Shown here: positions 51,701 to 60,339 of the stretch, piece by piece
How positions within the stretch are numbered: the first letter of the stretch is position 1
How the letters are laid out: each line of letters begins with the position of its first letter
Assembly (NCBI GenBank): GCA_903939765.1
Contig: CAJAIK010000034.1
Coordinates: 1 to 64,000, forward strand
Length of the DNA: 64,000 nucleotides
Reading direction: 5' to 3'
Source of the DNA: an uncultured Chlorobiaceae bacterium
Lineage (GTDB): Bacteria; Bacteroidota; Chlorobiia; Chlorobiales; Chlorobiaceae
Made by a program: the position numbers and the translations under genes
The notes under the pieces: model-generated
What the model was told of the DNA's origin: nothing
Databases searched by the model: none
The model's input: the letters and a program-made list of their open reading frames with translations, nothing else

Positions 51701-52200
51701 TAGAGACCTTTCGGAGTGACCGGCCTGGCATCAAGCTCATCATCCGCCGGTTTCTGACAGGAGAGCCGCAATTCATGATTTTCGCACCAGGCGTAATAAC
51801 TCGATTCACACATGCACTCCTTGCAGAAAACCCAGCCATTGCGAACCTTCTCACGGTCAATGAGTAATCGACGAAAATCGTCAGGTGAGGCAGGATTAAC
51901 CGTCAGGATTTTTCTGGCGGTGAAAAACGCCTGTTTCGGGTAGGGCTGCAGGGGATCAGTCGAAGGAGTCGCCGGTGCCAGTATATCCTTGATATCCCAC
52001 TCTATGCGATATGCCAGATCAGTGATGGCATAACAGAGCGCTTCGAGCATAGTTATGCCCGGATCGTGCGTATTATAGTCGGTCCAAAGCTCGCTTGCCA
52101 TCTGTTCGATGAAGCCTATACCCTCACGACGAAGGCGATAAAAATCTGCCGCCGGTGCAAGCTGAGGGTTTTTTGGTATAGTTTTAGAACTCTGGCTCAT
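48778..52200 (-). CDS. eCIS baseplate protein (Afp12-like)
   Basis: 1140 aa; 'MASELWTDYNTHDPGITMLEALCYAITDLAYR' typical; synteny. Confidence 0.78.
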   Translation of the reverse strand: MSQSSKTIPKNPQLAPAADFYRLRREGIGFIEQMASELWTDYNTHDPGITMLEALCYAITDLAYRIEWDIKDILAPATPSTDPLQPYPKQAFFTARKILTVNPASPDDFRRLLIDREKVRNGWVFCKECMCESSYYAWCENHELRLSCQKPADDELDARPVTPKGLYDVLLELEADPVLGDLNDHKIEYKEFFHDDEGAHEILLEVRFPDMANSDFDLQAISTIQLTRLGKTKNSDDNVFTIKADEFQTEDENQYSYIRKNWRNVFYLDLKVDCHTIPASSFTISNIALRIFVNSAQVFSSWLKSFNGIPELRKKFQERYAVFFLERFYHKETAYKAAVESAKSSLHAHRNLDEDWCSISIVGVEDVAVCADVEVKPDVDIEWVQARIWFEIEQYLNPPIRFHTLQELLDAGEAVEEIFNGPELDSGFIKPGDLEASSLKSVLRVSDIINRLMEIEGVISINQLLLTRYDAEGNAVKGMADPDGINGAFDPDKTSASWQLYLSKQHQPRLYRNLSRFLFYKNGLPFLPRMDEALDTLNQLYGEAGRPKNKNLDYDLSIPKGRFRNPEEYSPVQYSLPQVYGIGTSGLPSRVSSLRRGQAKQMKAYLLVFEQILGNALAQLRHTADLFSLDSAIKRTYFVKAFSEKLIQGFDEIKNDHYKTGVLEEITETLPEFLQRRNQFLNHILARFGEQFSEYALLLSKVNGKKVALKRLIEDKISFLTVYPLISHDRAKAFNYSRPVPFNNVESESEQQYNESGIKKRISLLLGYPDLAFVVNEIRSINDKADTVVFILKDRIGREWLKGKITVPTHFSGKGNIKAFRDILVRMNQSVNYKIVRKQNSGLFQLKLTEKKTKLQADHPLLFSKKSEAEQCMEELMAWSANERLMVIEHLLLRPKFPGDALYPACSEGGCSTVTCGDEDPYSFRLTFVMPGWTKLYNENLEMRRFAERTIRQETPSHLLGKICWVSNDGEFENFEEAWLLWLEANAEIDWTEERLHERVEALLRANLTTVTRETSVCDCAKDILARYGQLFYQWMQKKIKAGTACNIAENEFIADTISICNNLISDKIANKNAATDITNFLNDRYNSYSKSSCRLWILVNLLGNLSNTYPVATLHDCDDGSDQNPVRLDNTALGELPLY

Positions 52201-55200
52201 GTTTTACACGAACAAGTTTGACCGGATGCCGTTTCCGGAGTAAATGAAATAAAGGTGATATCATGCTTGTCAGCCGGGGCTGATACAAGGATGGAGATGG
52301 CAGTAGATCCTTCAACTTCGGGTAACTCGATTCTGCTTCCCTTTTTGCTATTTTCGTACCAAAACAGTTCAAAATCAGTCACATAGTCCACATAAGGCTG
52401 CTCTTCAATAAAATTGATCAACACCGATTTATAAATTTTTCCGCCGAATGAGGGCGTTCCACCTTCCGCAGATACCCAGGGTGACAGAAAGCGGGTGATC
52501 GCCTGCTGCAACATATTCCGGTAATAGGTTTTATCGAAACCGTCATAGAGGCTGAGCCTGAAACTGACAAGCACCTCTTCAAACCGGGGGTTCTGCACAT
52601 GCAGTTGGGTAAAGCAGTTGACCCGTTTTTTCAAAAAAATCCCGATATCATCAAGCAATCCGAGACTGGTATAGGGCTTTAACGGATCGCGCAGGTTCTG
52701 GAGTTGCAGGTCAGGAATAGTGACGATCGTGACATTTCCCGGAGCCAATTCAGAGTAACCATCCTTTTCATAATAGGTGTGATTCAGACATTTGACCTTG
52801 TGGATTTGCGGAAAAGCTTCGAGTATCAACCGCTCATAATCCCACAGGGTGATTGCGCGATCCTTGTGACGCAACCGCTCGCTGATACGCAGATTGAACG
52901 ACTCAGGTTGCTCTGCGCCATGCCCGCCAAAAGAGGCAAAAGGCTGGGTGATGGTTTTGACTGTCGCGTCAGGCTGAACAAGCTTGCTGATGGTTTCCGC
53001 TATGATCGGTTTGGCCTGAAAACCCGGAGAGTTACCCTTGTCGACAAAGCTTGTTTTCAAGGCCTGTGCCGCAACCATTTTCAGTCTGCAGACGGCATCG
53101 CTGTTATTTTTGACCGCAACACGAATCCAGATCATATTGGCCGGAAACAGGGTGTTGTTCTGCGTTGCCTCAAGCGGCACTGCAAACGTCATAATACCGG
53201 AATTCAGGAATCCCCCCGTTCCGTCCTCTACCGCTTTTTCAGCAAATCCAACCCACTGGTTATTTTTCAGGTAACTCCAATTGAGTTTGGGATTATCGGC
53301 CAAAGGACTGGCCGTTCCATCCGCAACCTGGAACAACAGAGAGAGGTTCTGCGGAGGCTTCAGTTCGCTGATACCAATATACAGCTCCGCCTCACTTGGA
53401 GTTGTGGCATTGTTGAGCTGAAAATTGAATTGCGGCAGCAGATGCACACCCTTCGTACTGGAATTCAGGTATGGACTCTGTTCGGCAGTTCCAAAAGGGC
53501 CGACATGAAAAAACCTGCCTTTTTCAAAACTTGCAGCTTCAAACGAGTTGCAGACTATCTCCTGTCGGGCATGGTAACTCAGGGATATTTCACTTACCGT
53601 AGGCCCAACCGGCGGAGTGCCCGGGTAGGTTTGCAGCACTTTGGTAGGCTCGGGAGCGATTGTTCCTGCTTTTACGCGAAAACTTGTTGTGCTGTCTGGA
53701 ACATATTCCTTGCGAAGAAACCTGAGCAGAGCCTCCTGATATGCCTCCTGCCCAAAATCGCTGGCCAGGCGAATCCGTACAAAACCATGGCGAGAACTCG
53801 TGCTGTAAAACTCATTGGCCGTGAAATCGGGTTTATCCAGAGCTGGTGCGCCTGTGATGTCGAGTGGCTTGGAGCTATCCAATAGCGTTACAACGGATGG
53901 AATCGGCCATTGCCCTCCATTCAGAAAATCGATATTGACACCAAGTGAAGCATTTGGATTGGGATAGGGCTTTGGAGCGTTTAACCACTGCAAGCTCACC
54001 GACGAGCTGATCAGCTTTTTCTCGAAAACCTCCTTTGAACCAATAATCAATGCATTTCCAGCCACCGGCGAAGGACCGAAAGGCTGGAACGGTTTCGATG
54101 TATCGACCGGGCCAAAATCGTTGGAAACGGCGAGTAATTTCAAATTGTCAACATTGACACTGAGAGAGAGCGTTTCAACAATGACATTCTGCATCACCGT
54201 ATATGCAGAAGAACTTTCATCCTGCTTTAACCTGACGAGGAGTACCGGTAAATCGGTTTCAAAGTTGTAACCATGCGTTTCAGATGAATAAGGAGTGACG
54301 GCTGGCTCGGCTCCGGTAAGGGTGATTTCCAGGCCCAATACATTTTCATTTGTACTTGATTGAATATTTTTAAAGGTTTTGGGTCGATTGATTGTAAGCC
54401 AGCCTTTTTCTGTCGTCAGAGCACAAATAATTCGATCTGCATAGTCATCATTTGTAAGGTCCGGTTGCGGCCTGAATTCAATTTTGATCGTTCGCGTCCC
54501 CCCTGCCATCAGCAAATAATGTGAGGCGATGGCAAAGCCTGTTTCAGCAGCGGGCATGTTGATTTTCTGAAGCGTCCCATCCGCATAAACCTTGTTAAAA
54601 AACGGATGCCATGATTGATCGGGTGAAAGAAGTTTCGCTCCCAGTCCGTCATCCGAATTTGCAACAGGTGAGGCGTATATGCGTCCTTGATTGACAGGAT
54701 TCGGGTTTTCTTCTGTGACCTCTTCATTGCCGTGCCGATACACGGTTTTAAGGGCGGACACCTTTGCCTTGTTGGCAATAAAATCCCGTTCATTGGCAAA
54801 AAAAGCATCTCTTCCCAAATCATCCTTACCCGCCTTAAACAGCTCTCCTGCTTTAAAATCATGAGAGTCGGCATGTTTTGCCAGTTCAGCCAGTAAATAA
54901 GCATGGCCCGGCTCGCCCGGCTTTTCCTTGAAACGCAGAATCTCCCGGTAATAGAACTCCAGATGTCGGGCGGTCAGTGTATTTGCCTCTGATCGTGCAT
55001 ACTCAAACAGACGCAAAAAAGCGAGAAAAAGCGCAAAGTGGGGTTGGTGATTGTCCTGCTTTGTCAAGGTCTCTTCAAATGCGTTTTTTGCCTCAATGAT
55101 GATGCGGGCAAATACGTGCAGAAACTGGTCGAAAATGGATGTAAACAGGCTGTGCGTCGCACAGTGATTAATTTTAATAAAGACTTTATGGGCAGTCGGC

Positions 55201-55919
55201 TGGTTATGATCAATGGGCTCATCCCCATAAACGGATACATCAGGGAGAATCTGATTATAAACGTAATGAGACCAAACCTCACCGGCGCTCCAGTCCAATG
55301 ATAATCCGGTTTTCAGAACGGAATCAAAGGCTGTTGCCGGGCTGCGCATGATAAGGAGAGATGAAGGCACGGCACTCTCATTGATCAAATCAAGCCTCCC
55401 CTTCACCCCTCCTTTGTAATAGGAAATCAGCCGTTTGAATGCGGGTGCCAACTGGCTTTTGATCAAGTTTTGCAGCGTGCTTTTCAGTGAAATATCAGCG
55501 GGCAAGCTCTCTTTAAAGGCGTCGAGTCGCAGGGCCAGCGTTCCCAGGCTGCTATAGAGATAAGCGAGTGTTTGTTTCAAGCCTTCACTATCAAGTTCAT
55601 TTTTCCGGTTGTTTAAATAATCAAACCAGGATTTTAGCGTTGTCTTGTAGACCTCGATATCCTCAATGACGATCAAAGCCAATTGCGCCGACACATCTTT
55701 ACTGAAAAAGGGCGTCCAGTCTCCAACGGGAGTAAGGGTGGCATCAAAATAGTTCAGCAATGCCGCGTAGCTCTGTGCAAAGACCACTCTATCCGGAATA
55801 TTTCGCTCATCTACAGGGGCGTAAGCCGGGTTGAGTGCCGGAAAAACGCGCTGATCCTGGCTGGTACCTTCCCGAACCAGTGTATTCTGATCCTTATTTT
55901 GCTGGCATGCAACAGGCAT
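52197..55919 (-). CDS. eCIS baseplate J/gp6-like protein (Afp11-like)
   Basis: 1240 aa; 'RHKDRAITLWDYERLILEAFPQIHKVKCLNH' baseplate J-like; 4-nt ATGA overlap with next gene. Confidence 0.8.
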   Translation of the reverse strand: MPVACQQNKDQNTLVREGTSQDQRVFPALNPAYAPVDERNIPDRVVFAQSYAALLNYFDATLTPVGDWTPFFSKDVSAQLALIVIEDIEVYKTTLKSWFDYLNNRKNELDSEGLKQTLAYLYSSLGTLALRLDAFKESLPADISLKSTLQNLIKSQLAPAFKRLISYYKGGVKGRLDLINESAVPSSLLIMRSPATAFDSVLKTGLSLDWSAGEVWSHYVYNQILPDVSVYGDEPIDHNQPTAHKVFIKINHCATHSLFTSIFDQFLHVFARIIIEAKNAFEETLTKQDNHQPHFALFLAFLRLFEYARSEANTLTARHLEFYYREILRFKEKPGEPGHAYLLAELAKHADSHDFKAGELFKAGKDDLGRDAFFANERDFIANKAKVSALKTVYRHGNEEVTEENPNPVNQGRIYASPVANSDDGLGAKLLSPDQSWHPFFNKVYADGTLQKINMPAAETGFAIASHYLLMAGGTRTIKIEFRPQPDLTNDDYADRIICALTTEKGWLTINRPKTFKNIQSSTNENVLGLEITLTGAEPAVTPYSSETHGYNFETDLPVLLVRLKQDESSSAYTVMQNVIVETLSLSVNVDNLKLLAVSNDFGPVDTSKPFQPFGPSPVAGNALIIGSKEVFEKKLISSSVSLQWLNAPKPYPNPNASLGVNIDFLNGGQWPIPSVVTLLDSSKPLDITGAPALDKPDFTANEFYSTSSRHGFVRIRLASDFGQEAYQEALLRFLRKEYVPDSTTSFRVKAGTIAPEPTKVLQTYPGTPPVGPTVSEISLSYHARQEIVCNSFEAASFEKGRFFHVGPFGTAEQSPYLNSSTKGVHLLPQFNFQLNNATTPSEAELYIGISELKPPQNLSLLFQVADGTASPLADNPKLNWSYLKNNQWVGFAEKAVEDGTGGFLNSGIMTFAVPLEATQNNTLFPANMIWIRVAVKNNSDAVCRLKMVAAQALKTSFVDKGNSPGFQAKPIIAETISKLVQPDATVKTITQPFASFGGHGAEQPESFNLRISERLRHKDRAITLWDYERLILEAFPQIHKVKCLNHTYYEKDGYSELAPGNVTIVTIPDLQLQNLRDPLKPYTSLGLLDDIGIFLKKRVNCFTQLHVQNPRFEEVLVSFRLSLYDGFDKTYYRNMLQQAITRFLSPWVSAEGGTPSFGGKIYKSVLINFIEEQPYVDYVTDFELFWYENSKKGSRIELPEVEGSTAISILVSAPADKHDITFISFTPETASGQTCSCKT

Positions 55920-55922
55920 ATA

Positions 55923-56366
55923 TCAACGGTTATCAGGTAAAAGGTTAACGGTCGCCGAAAGATTGATATCGGTGCCTTCCAGTTTGTAGTATGGGAATAC
56001 CAGATTAAACCTTGAATTGGTGGTTTTAACCCGATAAACAATGTTTATCAGCACGACGCCATCCAGCTCAACGCTCTCTTCGAGAAATACTTTTTCCAGC
56101 TCAATACGCGGCTCATGGTAGAGGATTGCCGATTCCACTTTATCAGCCATCAGGGTTTTCATACGCGTATCCAGATTTTCAAACATGAGCTCATCAAGAT
56201 TGCAGCCATATTGCGGCAACATGACTCGTTCGCCTTGAGCTGTGCTGAGCAGCACTTCAAGACTCGAAACGATATCAGCCTCCCCTTCAAGCATCTCTAC
56301 ACCCGAAGTCGTGCGATTGAATGAGGGCGGAAAAGACCATCCTTGCCCGAGAAATGGAAGCTCCAT
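55923..56366 (-). CDS. gp25/lysozyme-like baseplate wedge protein
   Basis: 147 aa; 'EGEADIVSSLEVLLSTAQGERVMLPQYGCNLDELMFENLD' gp25 family. Confidence 0.9.
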   Translation of the reverse strand: MELPFLGQGWSFPPSFNRTTSGVEMLEGEADIVSSLEVLLSTAQGERVMLPQYGCNLDELMFENLDTRMKTLMADKVESAILYHEPRIELEKVFLEESVELDGVVLINIVYRVKTTNSRFNLVFPYYKLEGTDINLSATVNLLPDNR

Positions 56367-56429
56367 CGTTTTTTTGAATGATTGAGTTAATCAAAAAGAC
56401 GTTACTACACTACAACATGATCGTCTGGC

Positions 56430-56699
56430 TCAGCCACCAATGAGCACCGTCATGGCGCCAGGAGGCAATATGGCGCCTCCAGCCGCTGTCAGGTCGCCAA
56501 CCCTCGCGGCAGGCATTCCCCCGATCAAAACGGTTGCGGAGCCTTTCAGTATGGCGTCCGCACCACAAGAGTCTCCCATACGCGCTGCCGGAAGACCTCC
56601 AATAAGAACGGTTGGTGCGCCGGGTGGAATAATGGGTACCGGCGCACCCATCGTTGCTGAACTGACAATCATATCGCCGACACGTGCCGCTGGAAGCAT
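56430..56699 (-). CDS. PAAR spike-tip protein
   Basis: 89 aa; 'MLPAARVGDMIVSSATMGAPVPIIPPGAPTVLIGGLPAARMGDSC...ILKGSATVLIGGMPAARVGD'. Confidence 0.93.
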   Translation of the reverse strand: MLPAARVGDMIVSSATMGAPVPIIPPGAPTVLIGGLPAARMGDSCGADAILKGSATVLIGGMPAARVGDLTAAGGAILPPGAMTVLIGG

Positions 56700-56714
56700 T
56701 GTTTTGCCGTTATA

Positions 56715-58481
56715 TCAGTTAATCTGAACAACCCCGCCACTGATAACTGTTGTGGCGCTGCCTTTTATCGTTGTACTGGCTCCCGACACTTCTGCGCTTC
56801 CAGTTCCGGAAGCCTTGAAGGCGCTCTGCGCTTTCAACGAAATGTTCAGCCCTTCGGCGTTCATATCGGTTGATGCCTTCAACATCAACTCTTTGAAGCT
56901 TTCGAGCTTGATACCGCTATCGTCGAGTGTGATTTTATTGCCATTCTGGTCTTCGATGATGATTCCCTTCTTCTCCTCTGAAAGCGTCAACCTGTTGCCG
57001 CCGGGAGTTTCGAAAAGAATGATTTTCTTTTCGTCATCGAAGGTCAGTTTCATTTTTTCCCGACTGACGTACCCTTTGTGGTGGTTGGTGTCCTTTGCTG
57101 GTTCGGGAGCAGGCTTGGCACTGCTGTGACACATTCCAAGCACAACCGGGCAGCGGGGATCATCACCAAGAAAGCCTACCACCACTTCATCGCCAATTTC
57201 CGGACGAAAAAATGTACCCCGTTCCTTGCCTGCATCCAGTGTGGCAATACGTGCCCAGATTCCCTCCTCCGAAGCGCTCACCAGGGGAAGGCGCACCTTT
57301 ATGCGATCTTCCCCATCAGGATCACTTTCCAGCACCGTGACAACCCCGATTTGCAGGCCGCTGACACCGGGAAGAAGTCCTGCGGCAGGTAACGGACGAA
57401 GGTTGTGAGTCGCAGGAAATATTTCAGGGTTCAGCCCGAACTGAACATCTGTTTCCCAGTTGCCACTGGCTACGGTATGGCGTACACCCGAAACATAAAG
57501 CTTACCTTCAAAACGCTCTCCGATGCCGCTCACCTCAATGATTTTGCCAGGCAACACACCGGCAAACCCCTGAAACCGTACTCTTCCGCAAACTTTTGCC
57601 AGACGCTCTTTCAAAAGTCGGCCATCGGCCCATGCCTGCAATTCAGGCTGGCTGAGTTTGCCGCCATGGCGAATGGTATCTGCCTCGCCGCCAATCACAT
57701 CCGCCAAAGTCGAGGGCGAAAGGTTGCCGTTGTTTGTGGTCGAGGGTTCACTGGCATCCGTTTCCATCAACCCCTGCTCTGTTGGATTCCAACTGCTTGC
57801 CTTGATCCCTTTGCTTTGCCAGCGGGAATCTATTTCAGCGTCCAGTTCCAGAATAGTCGATCCATAGTTTACCTTCACCACAGCACTTGAGCCGGTATCG
57901 GGCGGAGCAATAACGACCTTGTCGTCCCCCGCACAAACAACGTGCCCATTCGCTTCAGCACGGCATACAAGAAAATCCCAGTCAGTGGACTCATACTGTA
58001 CCACCTCTTTCAGAGCCGGTTTTGTGGCAGTTACCTCATTCCGCAATCCGTATAAGCCAAGAATCTCCTCCATAATTTCGCTGTCCAGCTTGCCGGTATA
58101 ATAACGGCTCTTGACACCACTGGTCATTTTAACCGCCTCGTTCCGACACTCCACAATGAGCAAATTGGCGTTTTTACGGATTTTTATGCTGTGTTTGATA
58201 ACGATCCCCTTAAAAACCGAGTCATTTTGTGAGCGATATCCAAGCTGAACTTCAATTTTTTTACCCGGTATGAAATAGTCCTCATTGCTTGCTTCAAATG
58301 TCGACCTGGCGGCTTCTCCATCCATCAGGTAAAGCACTGCGGAGGGAATCCGGTTCAGTTCCTGTGTGATGGCAACTGACAAGAGGTGAAATTTACCAGG
58401 AATTTCAGCCCCATCTATCAGAACGGCTACCGTGCATACATCCGGAGTTGCAGGTGTCGGGACAGTCGTATCGTTGCTCAT
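56715..58481 (-). CDS. VgrG/gpD-like spike protein
   Basis: 588 aa; gpD-like N-term, 'GIWARIATLDAGKERGTFFRPEIGDEVVVGFLGDDPRCPVVLG' gp5 OB-fold, beta-helix repeats. Confidence 0.92.
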   Translation of the reverse strand: MSNDTTVPTPATPDVCTVAVLIDGAEIPGKFHLLSVAITQELNRIPSAVLYLMDGEAARSTFEASNEDYFIPGKKIEVQLGYRSQNDSVFKGIVIKHSIKIRKNANLLIVECRNEAVKMTSGVKSRYYTGKLDSEIMEEILGLYGLRNEVTATKPALKEVVQYESTDWDFLVCRAEANGHVVCAGDDKVVIAPPDTGSSAVVKVNYGSTILELDAEIDSRWQSKGIKASSWNPTEQGLMETDASEPSTTNNGNLSPSTLADVIGGEADTIRHGGKLSQPELQAWADGRLLKERLAKVCGRVRFQGFAGVLPGKIIEVSGIGERFEGKLYVSGVRHTVASGNWETDVQFGLNPEIFPATHNLRPLPAAGLLPGVSGLQIGVVTVLESDPDGEDRIKVRLPLVSASEEGIWARIATLDAGKERGTFFRPEIGDEVVVGFLGDDPRCPVVLGMCHSSAKPAPEPAKDTNHHKGYVSREKMKLTFDDEKKIILFETPGGNRLTLSEEKKGIIIEDQNGNKITLDDSGIKLESFKELMLKASTDMNAEGLNISLKAQSAFKASGTGSAEVSGASTTIKGSATTVISGGVVQIN

Positions 58482-59188
58482 CAGACACAGTTTACTTTTT
58501 CAAGAGGCGGAAAAACAATCTCCCTGCCCGGAATCAATGTTCGAAAATTATCGAGACCATTGATTGCTGCCACAGCGAAATAGTATTTCGGATCTCCATA
58601 AATCCTGTAACACATCAGCGGCAGCGTATCCCCTGCTTTCACCTTACGGATATGCGTCAGATCAGACGATTTTTTATCTTCCTTTGCAGCTCGCTTCAGC
58701 TCTTCTATACTGCTTTTAAAGGTTACTTTGGCCGAAGCACGAATGGGCGTTCCATCAGGCTTGAATAACTTATAGGTGAAGCTTGCTTCCGTTACCCTCC
58801 CTTTAAAAATGGAGTTTTCTCCCCAGACCAGTTTGAAGTGACGCGGTTCGTGTGCATCGCCTTTATACTCAAGCAGCACCTGCCGAAACTTTATCAGATC
58901 ATCAGTAATCGAGTCCCGAGGCTTGCCATCAATAATACCCGTATTATCGAACAGAAAGTCAAAAGAGATCTCTTCCGGCTCAGTGTATTCATACTTGAGC
59001 TGCTTGCCACTGCTCCCCTGTCCCTGTCCTGATTCGGAAAACTTGAGTTTATAGTTGAGCGTATAGGTTTCCGGGTTGATCAGCGCCTCAACAAAGTCGT
59101 CCGCATCATTTTTGCCACCACTCTCAGCCTTCTGTGAATCGGAGAAAGCAAGAATGAGCATTTTTTCCAGTGCTCCTTTTTCAGCCAT
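58481..59188 (-). CDS. LysM-containing hub/tail protein (Afp7-like)
   Basis: 235 aa; C-terminal 'RKVKAGDTLPLMCYRIYGDPKYYFAVAAINGLDNFRTLIPGREIVFPPL' LysM. Confidence 0.88.
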   Translation of the reverse strand: MAEKGALEKMLILAFSDSQKAESGGKNDADDFVEALINPETYTLNYKLKFSESGQGQGSSGKQLKYEYTEPEEISFDFLFDNTGIIDGKPRDSITDDLIKFRQVLLEYKGDAHEPRHFKLVWGENSIFKGRVTEASFTYKLFKPDGTPIRASAKVTFKSSIEELKRAAKEDKKSSDLTHIRKVKAGDTLPLMCYRIYGDPKYYFAVAAINGLDNFRTLIPGREIVFPPLEKVNCV

Positions 59189-59364
59189 CAGCGTTCCGAT
59201 TTGTTCTGCAATATCTGAAGTACCTGTTCAACACATTCTGCAATAATGGCTTGCCGATCGCCATCGCTGCTTTTTTGAGGGGGGCCGGATGGCCTCTCCG
59301 ACGGCTTTCCTTCCGACGCATTCACCGTTACCCGGATGTGCAGCTCTTTAATTTCAACAGGCAT
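59188..59364 (-). CDS. Small DUF5908-like eCIS protein (58 aa, absent from ORF track)
   Basis: Translated by hand: MPVEIKELHIRVTVNASEGKPSERPSGPPQKSSDGDRQAIIAECVEQVLQILQNKSER*; fills the tube-LysM gap and its TGA overlaps the LysM ATG. Confidence 0.8.
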   Translation of the reverse strand: MPVEIKELHIRVTVNASEGKPSERPSGPPQKSSDGDRQAIIAECVEQVLQILQNKSER

Positions 59365-59368
59365 CTTG

Positions 59369-59818
59369 TCACTCCATTCCCGAAATGGTGAAATAACGAT
59401 AGGTCAGCTCGATCGTTTCAATGACAATGCCATTTTCGCTCGAATTGAAATCGCTGACAAGCCATTTCTTGGGAATGGTATCAACAACATTCCAGCTTCG
59501 GAGTGGCTCGCTTTTTTCGTTCATCAGGTTTACCGTGATCGTTGCAGGTTTAAATATCCGGTTATTGAATGCATCGAGAAACCATTTTACTACCGCCGAA
59601 TCAACCAACATCCCCCGTTTCAGCACCAGATCAGCATATTTGGTGCGAACCGGTAATTTGTGCTCAAAACGATTTTCACCGCCCTCCTTGTAGCTTTCAT
59701 AGTCATATTCAACCGACAGACCGGACACGGACTGGAAACGAACATCGTTCGTGTCCAGACTGACATCGTTGAATACCACTTTAAAGTAAAAGCCCCACGG
59801 AGGATAATAGTCAACCAT
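59369..59818 (-). CDS. Contractile tail tube protein 2
   Basis: 149 aa; 'PPWGFYFKVVFNDVSLDTNDVRFQSVSGLSVEYDYESYKEGGEN'. Confidence 0.88.
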   Translation of the reverse strand: MVDYYPPWGFYFKVVFNDVSLDTNDVRFQSVSGLSVEYDYESYKEGGENRFEHKLPVRTKYADLVLKRGMLVDSAVVKWFLDAFNNRIFKPATITVNLMNEKSEPLRSWNVVDTIPKKWLVSDFNSSENGIVIETIELTYRYFTISGME

Positions 59819-59831
59819 ACAACCAAAGAGT

Positions 59832-60269
59832 TTAGACCTTCATCAGTTTCAGCCCTTCGTGGGCAAGCTCAATACTCTCAACGGCAATCTCATTGGCATC
59901 CGATTTGAGATCCGAAGCGGTAATTTTAACCGGGAAACACCGAATGGCCGTCCATGCTGCAACAGGGCTATGCTTTTCATTGAGCAGACGAATCGTCACA
60001 TCCCGCCGTTTCTCAACCCGCTCATTGGCAATCTCCTCCAGCCAGGTATTAAAATCAAAATCACTTTCGAACTTGCCGCGTTTCAGTGTGATATTATTGT
60101 TCTTTACCATTCCCGGCATACTGATTTTATTGAAATCCTTACTGTCGCTATGCCGGTATTCAATCTTCTCCCGTTCCATCACAAGGCCTGTTACTTCGGT
60201 AAAACTCATTTTTGCGCCGCCCCAATCAACTTGAAAATGAAACCTTGGTACTGGATATTCTTGTGCCAT
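59832..60269 (-). CDS. Contractile tail tube protein 1
   Basis: 145 aa; 'YPVPRFHFQVDWGGAKMSFTEVTGLVMEREKIEYRHSDSKDF'. Confidence 0.9.
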   Translation of the reverse strand: MAQEYPVPRFHFQVDWGGAKMSFTEVTGLVMEREKIEYRHSDSKDFNKISMPGMVKNNNITLKRGKFESDFDFNTWLEEIANERVEKRRDVTIRLLNEKHSPVAAWTAIRCFPVKITASDLKSDANEIAVESIELAHEGLKLMKV

Positions 60270-60339
60270 AGTCTGTCGTATTTAGAGATTGAAAAAAGCT
60301 TATGCCGTCATTATCCGCCCTGCACCACTCCCCCTGACA

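Noticed and set aside
52704-53885. Long + strand ORF (393 aa)
   Set aside because: Antisense to the baseplate gene; low-complexity composition and no motif; the minus-strand frame is clearly coding
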